From CAZWSE01 sp964636575 (GTDB lineage: Bacteria; Pseudomonadota; Alphaproteobacteria; Rhodobacterales; Rhodobacteraceae), in contig CAZWSE010000139.1 in the NCBI GenBank assembly GCA_964636575.1, forward strand, positions 1 through 6,622: 6,622 bases of DNA, written 5' to 3'. Numbering within the stretch: the stretch's first letter is position 1; each line of letters begins with the position of its first letter. This document shows, piece by piece, positions 1-4,652 of this stretch. Both the position numbers and the translations under genes were made by a program. The notes under the pieces are model-generated. The model was not told the DNA's origin, did no database searches, and saw only the letters and a list, made by a program, of their open reading frames with translations.

Positions 1-1221
1 GGCCGTGACATTGTGATGGCTGCGATGATGGGTGCTGAGGAATATGGCATAGGCACCGCTGCCCTGATTGCGATGGGTTGCATTATGGTCCGTCAGTGTC
101 AGTCGAACACCTGCCCTGTTGGCGTGTGTACGCAAGATGAAGACCTGCGTGCCAAGTTCACTGGCAATGCGGACAAGGTTGTTAATCTGATTACCTTCTA
201 TGCCACTGAGGTTCGCGAATTGCTGGCCTCGATCGGTGCGCGGTCTTTGGATGATGTGATTGGTCGTGCTGATTTGCTGGCGCAGGTCAGCCGTGGCTCT
301 GCCCATCTGGATGATCTCGATCTGAACCCGCTGTTGATTACCGTCGATGGTGCAGCCGAGATTGTTTACGACCGCAACAAGGATCGCAATGCGGTGCCAG
401 ATACTCTCGACGCCGAGATTGTGCAGGATGCAGCGCGGTTCTTGAAAGACGGTGAGAAGATGCAGCTGTCCTACGCGGTGCAGAATACCCACCGGACTGT
501 TGGCACCCGTGTTTCGTCGCATATCGTGCAGAACTTCGGGATGCGCAACACGCTGCAACCGGATCACCTGACCGTCAAACTGACCGGATCGGCTGGCCAG
601 TCGCTTGGTGCCTTTGCCGCCCCGGGGTTGAAGATCGAAGTGTCCGGCGATGCCAATGACTACGTTGGTAAAGGCCTGTCCGGCGGCATGATTGTGGTGC
701 GTCCGCCGATGCATTCGCCGCTTGTCGCTGCTGATAATACGATCATCGGGAACACGGTTCTTTACGGTGCGACGGACGGCTATTTGTTTGCCGCTGGACG
801 TGCCGGTGAGCGGTTTGCCGTGCGCAATTCGGGTGCCAAAGTTGTCATCGAAGGCTGCGGATCGAACGGGTGTGAGTATATGACCGGCGGTGTTGCTGTG
901 ATTTTGGGGTCCATTGGTGCCAACTTTGGGGCCGGCATGACAGGCGGTATGGCGTATCTTTATGACCCTGAAGGGCTGGCCCATGACATGATGAACATGG
1001 AAACGCTTGTGACCTGTCCTGTTACTGTGGATCACTGGGAGACCGAGTTGAAAGCCCTAATCGAACAGCATGTTGCCGATACGGGAAGCCGCAAGGCCGC
1101 CGATATTTTGCAGCATTGGGATATTGAGTTGAGCAATTTTGTTCAGGTTTGCCCCAAAGAGATGTTGGTGCATTTGCCTGCCGATCTGGGTCTTGAGGAC
1201 CAAGCGGTTCCGGCGGAGTGA
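1..1221 (+). CDS. gltB: Glutamate synthase (NADPH) large subunit, C-terminal part (5' truncated by window edge)
   Basis: The large (alpha) subunit of cytosolic GOGAT makes two glutamates from glutamine and 2-oxoglutarate, with electrons passed from the small subunit GltD. The reading frame is open from base 1 and stops with TGA at 1219-1221, giving 406 visible residues of a protein usually near 1500, so the N-terminal glutaminase domain and most of the FMN barrel lie outside. Visible residues 1 to about 95 are the end of the synthase barrel and include the 3Fe-4S signature C-x5-C-x4-C (Cys27, Cys33, Cys38) in GCIMVRQCQSNTCPVGVC. Residues from about 180 to 370 form the glycine-rich beta-helix (GXGXG domain), with GDANDYVGKGLSGG and NFGAGMTGGMAYLYD as typical turns. 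No gltD follows on the + strand, so the partner is presumably upstream or elsewhere (inference). No frameshift or missing key residue is seen. The family call is very secure. Confidence 0.97.
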   Translation, partial: GRDIVMAAMMGAEEYGIGTAALIAMGCIMVRQCQSNTCPVGVCTQDEDLRAKFTGNADKVVNLITFYATEVRELLASIGARSLDDVIGRADLLAQVSRGSAHLDDLDLNPLLITVDGAAEIVYDRNKDRNAVPDTLDAEIVQDAARFLKDGEKMQLSYAVQNTHRTVGTRVSSHIVQNFGMRNTLQPDHLTVKLTGSAGQSLGAFAAPGLKIEVSGDANDYVGKGLSGGMIVVRPPMHSPLVAADNTIIGNTVLYGATDGYLFAAGRAGERFAVRNSGAKVVIEGCGSNGCEYMTGGVAVILGSIGANFGAGMTGGMAYLYDPEGLAHDMMNMETLVTCPVTVDHWETELKALIEQHVADTGSRKAADILQHWDIELSNFVQVCPKEMLVHLPADLGLEDQAVPAE

Positions 1222-1231
1222 CCGTTTGGTG

Positions 1232-1252
1232 GCCCCGCTATCATGGCGGGGC
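1232..1252 (+). terminator. Probable intrinsic terminator of gltB
   Basis: A perfect 7-bp GC-rich stem, GCCCCGC at 1232-1238 and GCGGGGC at 1246-1252, closes a 7-base loop and begins 11 bases after the gltB stop. The following bases (TGTCCTTTAGTTGTT) are T-rich but lack a clean T run, so termination may be incomplete. Its position directly after the stop and the strong stem make the call likely. Confidence 0.7.
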
Positions 1253-1331
1253 TGTCCTTTAGTTGTTAACGAGATCGAAACACTTTGGGCTTTCCAAAAG
1301 GCAAAAAACCTTTGTTCTGCCGCATTCTCGT

Positions 1332-1337
1332 TATAAT
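1332..1337 (+). promoter_or_regulatory. Possible promoter -10 box upstream of the Hint-domain gene
   Basis: An exact TATAAT lies in the AT-richer gap between the gltB terminator and the Hint-domain gene, about 84 bases before its start codon. The expected -35 position (about 1308-1314) reads ACCTTTG and is a poor match to TTGACA; TTGTTC at 1312-1317 is closer in sequence but only 14 bases away. If real, it would give a leader of about 75 bases. The call rests on the -10 match and its location only. Confidence 0.4.
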
Positions 1338-1395
1338 TGAAGACGAGCCACCTCATTTGGACCTGATTTGGCTGGTACGACCGTTTCATATTAAA

Positions 1396-1405
1396 TCAAA
1401 TTTGA
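1396..1405. repeat. 10-bp perfect palindrome just before the Hint-gene ribosome binding site
   Basis: TCAAATTTGA is fully self-complementary and ends 4 bases before the GGTGA element that precedes the GTG start at 1421. Its place between a possible promoter and the start codon would suit an operator or a translational element. AT-rich palindromes of this size are also common by chance, so function is a guess. Confidence 0.3.
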
Positions 1406-1409
1406 AATC

Positions 1410-1414
1410 GGTGA
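1410..1414 (+). promoter_or_regulatory. Ribosome binding site that supports the GTG start at 1421
   Basis: GGTGA lies 6 bases upstream of GTG at 1421. It overlaps the edge of the alternative TTG codon at 1415, which would then have no usable Shine-Dalgarno spacing. This is the reason for choosing 1421 over 1415. Confidence 0.5.
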
Positions 1415-1420
1415 TTGGGC

Positions 1421-1996
1421 GTGCCCACAACCTACACAGATCAGTTTTACGTCATGGACCCCGGCAACCCCCCTGCCGCGGGGACGACGTTGACGCCTGT
1501 NNNNNNNNNNNNNNNNNNNNNNNNNNNNNNNNNNNNNNNNNNNNNNNNNNNNNNNNNNNNNNNNNNNNNNNNNNNNNNNNNNNNNNNNNNNNNNNNNNNN
1601 GTGCGATTTGAGATTGGCGCGATTGGGAACAGTCGCGTTATGCACGTTTCTCCTCAGCATCGGATGCTGGTCGATGGGTGGAAGGCGCAGTTGTTCTATG
1701 GGCAGGACGCCGTGCTTGTGGCCGCGAAGCATCTGGTGAATGGCACGACGATTACCCAGCCCACTGCGGACAAGGTGACCTATTTGCACCTGTTGTTCGA
1801 CCGGCATGAGCTTGTGCAGGCTGAAGGGGTATGGGCCGAAAGCTACTTCCCCGAAACCGCTTTGGCGGACCCTGATCCTGCTGTTGTAGAAGAGCTGCGC
1901 TTATGCGCGCCGCAACTGCTTTATATGAAGGATGAGGGCTGGCGTCTGGCGCGACCTCAAATCCGCAAGTATGAAGCATCTTTGATCGCAGCGTGA
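1421..1996 (+). CDS. Hint (hedgehog/intein) domain protein, interrupted by an assembly gap
   Basis: The frame starts at GTG 1421 (MPTTYTDQFYVMDPGNPP), enters the N run after 26 residues, and resumes in the same frame at 1601 for 131 residues to TGA at 1994-1996. The part after the gap resembles the second half of the Hint domain found in many Rhodobacteraceae proteins (Pfam Hint_2 type): VSPQHRMLV, a GQDAVLVAAKHLVNG stretch, and YLHLLFDRHELVQAEG, followed by a short tail ending RPQIRKYEASLIAA. Hint domains catalyse self-cleavage or ester/thioester formation through an N-terminal Cys or Ser; here that first block is not visible and should fall in the gap. Related proteins are usually larger than the 191 codons implied, so the 100 Ns probably stand for more missing DNA (inference). 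No signal peptide is evident in the visible N-terminus. Its biological role is unknown. Family call fairly sure; length and start are provisional. Confidence 0.8.
   Translation: MPTTYTDQFYVMDPGNPPAAGTTLTPXXXXXXXXXXXXXXXXXXXXXXXXXXXXXXXXXXVRFEIGAIGNSRVMHVSPQHRMLVDGWKAQLFYGQDAVLVAAKHLVNGTTITQPTADKVTYLHLLFDRHELVQAEGVWAESYFPETALADPDPAVVEELRLCAPQLLYMKDEGWRLARPQIRKYEASLIAA
1501..1600. other. Assembly gap (100 N)
   Basis: Exactly 100 unknown bases interrupt the Hint-domain gene. A round 100 is the customary placeholder for a gap of unknown length, so coordinates across it should not be trusted. The coding frame is the same on both sides, which has a one-in-three chance of happening by accident. Confidence 0.98.
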
Positions 1997-2038
1997 TCTC
2001 GGCTTTTCAGCGCGGTCATCGCATCCTATAGCTGACCC

Positions 2039-2815
2039 ATGGCCAAACGCAAAACCCCTACAAAACGGACAACGGCGAAGAAAGCCGCGCCCAAGAAGAC
2101 GTCCAAAGTCACGTCCATGCGCAAGCCTTTGAAGCCGCGCCGAGGCCCGTTGCGGTGGCTGTTTGTGTGGATGATGCGTCTGCTGTTTGGGGCCGTTGTT
2201 GTGCTGGGTTGTCTTGTGCTGTTGTTTCGCTGGGTCAATCCGCCCACCAACTTTTACATGCTGTCCGAACAACGTCGCCTTGGCAGCATAGATCATCTAT
2301 GGGTCGATATTGATGATATCGCCCCCGTTATGGGCCGATCTGTTGTGGCCGCCGAGGATTCAAATTTTTGCAATCATTGGGGGTTCGATGTTGAGGCCAT
2401 CAAGAAGGCCATCGAAGAAGGTGGCACCCGTGGCGCGTCGACCATCAGTCAGCAAACCGTCAAGAACGTTTATCTGTGGCATGGCCGTACTTTTGTCCGC
2501 AAAGGCTTGGAGGCTGCGTTGACCCCTGTGGTTGAGGCTGTCTGGCCCAAACGTCGTATTCTAGAGGTCTATCTGAACATCGCTGAGTTCGATGAAGGTG
2601 TGTTTGGCATCGAGGCCGCGTCGCGTCACTATTTTGGTGTCGGTCCCGAGGATTTGAGCGCGACCCAAGCCGCCCTTTTGGCGTCAATCTTGCCTGACCC
2701 CAAAGGCAGGTCTGCCAGCCGTCCGTCCAATTTCGTGCGTAAGCGGGCTGCATCTATCAGAGGTGGTGCTGCTACGATCCGTGCTGATGGGCGATCTGCC
2801 TGTTTCGAGAGTTGA
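2039..2815 (+). CDS. mtgA: Monofunctional biosynthetic peptidoglycan transglycosylase
   Basis: A GT51-family glycosyltransferase that polymerises lipid II into glycan strands at the outer face of the inner membrane, with no transpeptidase domain. The 258 residues comprise a very basic cytoplasmic tail (1-39, rich in Lys, Arg, Thr, Ala), one membrane anchor (about 40-63), and the catalytic domain. All GT51 motifs are present in order: EDSNFCNHWGFD with catalytic Glu106, GASTISQQTVKN (132-143), RKGLE (154-158) with the second conserved Glu158, and KRRILEVYLN (171-180). The C-terminus (NFVRKRAASIRGGAATIRADG...) matches the family end, so the gene is intact. It starts 42 bases after the Hint gene with no clear Shine-Dalgarno sequence; Met27 (ATG at 2117) is an alternative start that would remove most of the basic tail. 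Function is secure, start less so. Confidence 0.95.
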   Translation: MAKRKTPTKRTTAKKAAPKKTSKVTSMRKPLKPRRGPLRWLFVWMMRLLFGAVVVLGCLVLLFRWVNPPTNFYMLSEQRRLGSIDHLWVDIDDIAPVMGRSVVAAEDSNFCNHWGFDVEAIKKAIEEGGTRGASTISQQTVKNVYLWHGRTFVRKGLEAALTPVVEAVWPKRRILEVYLNIAEFDEGVFGIEAASRHYFGVGPEDLSATQAALLASILPDPKGRSASRPSNFVRKRAASIRGGAATIRADGRSACFES

Positions 2816-2870
2816 AAACCGCTCGCTTTAGAGGCATTGATGGTTAACCCAATTGTTTGGACCCTTTATT

Positions 2871-3536
2871 ATGGCCCGATTGTTTCATGTTCCTTTGTCG
2901 CCTTTTTGCCGGAAGGTGCGTTTGAGCCTTGCCGAGAAGAAGGTCGAGGTTGAGCTGGTTGAAGAACGCTATTGGGAACAAGACCCCGATTTCATGCGTC
3001 GTAATCCTGCGGGCAAGGTGCCTGTTCTGAAGATCGACGGGTTGATGCTGCCCGAAAGTGCGGCCATCTGCGAATACTTGGAAGAAACCCGATCTGAGCC
3101 TTCGTTGCTGCCCACGGACCCTGCCAAGCGCCATGAGGTTCGTCGTTTGGTCACGTGGTTTGACGACAAGTTTCACCATGAGGTCACCGTTAACCTGCTG
3201 TATGAGCGTGTGAACAAGAAGGTCATGAAGGCTGGCTATCCTGACAGTAAGAACGTCAAAGCTGGCGCCAAGGCGATCAAGTTTCATCTGGGCTATATGG
3301 AGTGGCTGTTGGAAGAGCGCCGCTGGCTGGCAGGCGATGTGATGAGCCTTGCCGATTTCGCGGGTGCGGCCCATCTGTCGTCGCTGGATTACATCAGCGA
3401 TGTGGATTGGAACGCCGCCCCTGGCGTCAAAGACTGGTATGCCAAGATCAAATCCCGTCCTGCTTTTCGGTCTATTCTGGCCGATCAGGTTTCGGGCTTT
3501 CCGCCGCCCAAGCATTACAATGATCTCGACTTTTAG
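2871..3536 (+). CDS. Glutathione S-transferase family protein
   Basis: A 221-residue cytosolic GST-fold protein. The N-terminal thioredoxin-like domain (about 1-75) shows SPFCRKVR with Cys13 at the usual active-site position, the cis-proline motif GKVPVL (Pro51) and the glutathione-binding pair Glu62-Ser63 in PESAAICEYLEE. The helical C-terminal domain (about 85-205) carries the SLADF capping-box motif seen in GSTs. The tail ends FPPPKHYNDLDF. ATG 2871 is preferred because MARLFHVPLSPFC is the normal GST opening; a TTG at 2853 would add six atypical residues. Ribosome binding is weak (GGA 9 bases upstream). It sits 55 bases after mtgA and 23 bases before queG, suggesting co-expression with queG. 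Presence of Cys13 rather than Tyr or Ser suggests thiol-transfer or reductase-type chemistry (inference); the substrate is unknown. Confidence 0.93.
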   Translation: MARLFHVPLSPFCRKVRLSLAEKKVEVELVEERYWEQDPDFMRRNPAGKVPVLKIDGLMLPESAAICEYLEETRSEPSLLPTDPAKRHEVRRLVTWFDDKFHHEVTVNLLYERVNKKVMKAGYPDSKNVKAGAKAIKFHLGYMEWLLEERRWLAGDVMSLADFAGAAHLSSLDYISDVDWNAAPGVKDWYAKIKSRPAFRSILADQVSGFPPPKHYNDLDF

Positions 3537-3559
3537 GTCGTCATTGGCGTGTCGCGCTT

Positions 3560-4624
3560 ATGGCTGATACGTTAAAAGACCGTTTGGTTACGCGGGCCTT
3601 GTCCGAGGGGTTTGTATCTGCCCGCGTCTGTCGCCCTGATGCTGTTCCCGAAGTGGCTGGCCGTTTGGCTGCGTTTCTGGATGCCGGATATCATGGTCAG
3701 ATGGATTGGATGGAAAAGCGTGTGGCGTGGCGGTCAGACCCTGCTGCCCTGTGGCCTGAAGCCCGATCTGTTTTGATGTTGGCCGAAAGCTATGCCCCCG
3801 AATATGACCCTTTGGCCGTTCTGGATGCCAAGGACCGCGCCGCTGTTTCCGTTTATGCGCAGGGTCGCGATTACCATGATGTCGTCAAAAAGCGCCTAAA
3901 GCGGCTGGCCCGTTGGTTGATTGAAGAGGCCGGCGGCGAGGTGAAGGTGTTTGTCGATACGGCCCCTGTGCCTGAGAAGGCTTTGGCTGAGGCTGCTGGG
4001 CTTGGGTGGCAGGGCAAACATACCAATGTTGTCAGCCGTGATTGGGGGAATTGGGCCTTTTTAGGCTCTGTTTTTACCACTTTGCCACTGGACCCCGACC
4101 CACCCGAGATCGACCATTGCGGGTCTTGTCGGTCCTGTTTGGATATATGCCCGACGGATGCTTTTCCGGCCCCTTACCATTTGGATGCCCGTCGCTGTAT
4201 TTCCTATTTGACCATTGAACACAAAGGCCCTGTTGATCTTGAATTGCGCCCGCTTTTGGGCAACCGGATTTATGGTTGCGATGACTGTCTGGCTGTCTGT
4301 CCGTGGAACAAGTTTGCTGTTCCAAGCAGTGATGCGCGGTATCTGTCGGATGGCTCTGCCCCGTTGTTGGCCGAGTTGGTTGCGCTGGATGATGCTGCGT
4401 TTCGTGCCCGTTATGCTGGCTCTCCGATCAAGCGGATTGGTCGTGATCGATTTGTCCGCAATGTGCTCTACGCGATTGGCAATTCGGGTGATCCGGCTTT
4501 GATTGCTGTCGCCGAAAGGTTGACCGCTGATCCTGACGTGGCGGTTGCAGATGCCGCCCGTTGGGCCCTTACCCGACGCCCCGATGCCGCAAACAGGCGG
4601 GACGGTAAAGCCGGGCCTGCATAG
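3560..4624 (+). CDS. queG: Epoxyqueuosine reductase
   Basis: QueG performs the last step of queuosine synthesis, reducing epoxyqueuosine at wobble position 34 of tRNAs with GUN anticodons, using cobalamin and two 4Fe-4S clusters. The 354 residues are a normal length. The cobalamin-binding N-terminal domain includes VDTAPVPEKALAEAAGLGWQGKHT with Asp133 at the position of the family's catalytic Asp. The ferredoxin-like part has all eight cluster cysteines: Cys187, 190, 193, 197 (CGSCRSCLDICP), Cys213 (CISYLTIEHKG) and Cys240, 243, 247 (GCDDCLAVCPWNKF). The C-terminal stretch from about 295 looks like a HEAT-type helical repeat (VRNVLYAIGNSGDPALI). ATG 3560 is followed directly by conserved-looking sequence; there is no good Shine-Dalgarno element. 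Neighbours are the GST gene upstream and the hydantoinase gene 28 bases downstream. Intact; identification very secure. Confidence 0.98.
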   Translation: MADTLKDRLVTRALSEGFVSARVCRPDAVPEVAGRLAAFLDAGYHGQMDWMEKRVAWRSDPAALWPEARSVLMLAESYAPEYDPLAVLDAKDRAAVSVYAQGRDYHDVVKKRLKRLARWLIEEAGGEVKVFVDTAPVPEKALAEAAGLGWQGKHTNVVSRDWGNWAFLGSVFTTLPLDPDPPEIDHCGSCRSCLDICPTDAFPAPYHLDARRCISYLTIEHKGPVDLELRPLLGNRIYGCDDCLAVCPWNKFAVPSSDARYLSDGSAPLLAELVALDDAAFRARYAGSPIKRIGRDRFVRNVLYAIGNSGDPALIAVAERLTADPDVAVADAARWALTRRPDAANRRDGKAGPA

Positions 4625-4641
4625 CTCTGCGTGAAGCAGTC

Positions 4642-4646
4642 GGAGA
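4642..4646 (+). promoter_or_regulatory. Strong ribosome binding site of the hydantoinase gene
   Basis: GGAGA lies 6 bases before ATG 4653. It is the best Shine-Dalgarno match in the window and fixes the start of the downstream gene, in contrast with mtgA, the GST gene and queG, which have weak or no such element. Confidence 0.75.
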
Positions 4647-4652
4647 ATTCTT

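Noticed and set aside
1297..1313. Small hairpin AAAGG/CCTTT with a 7-base A-rich loop
   Set aside because: Only 5 pairs, three of them A-T, and no T run after it; too weak to call a terminator or structured RNA.
1415..1417. TTG as start of the Hint-domain gene
   Set aside because: It overlaps the ribosome binding region with no suitable spacing; GTG 1421 gives the family-like opening MPTTYTDQFY and has GGTGA 6 bases upstream.
1391..1807. Minus-strand open frame spanning the N gap
   Set aside because: Its continuity depends on unknown bases, and the + strand frame has recognisable Hint-domain sequence on the far side of the gap.
2014..2037. GGTCA...TGACC inverted repeat before the mtgA start
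   Set aside because: Five-base arms with a 14-base spacer, no extension on either side; expected by chance.
2816..2870. Possible terminator or promoter between mtgA and the GST gene
   Set aside because: No stable hairpin and no paired -35/-10 elements could be found in these 55 bases.
2844..3515. Long minus-strand open frame (223 codons) opposite the GST gene
   Set aside because: It mirrors the GST codons, has no recognisable domain or upstream signal, and the + strand protein has clear GST motifs.
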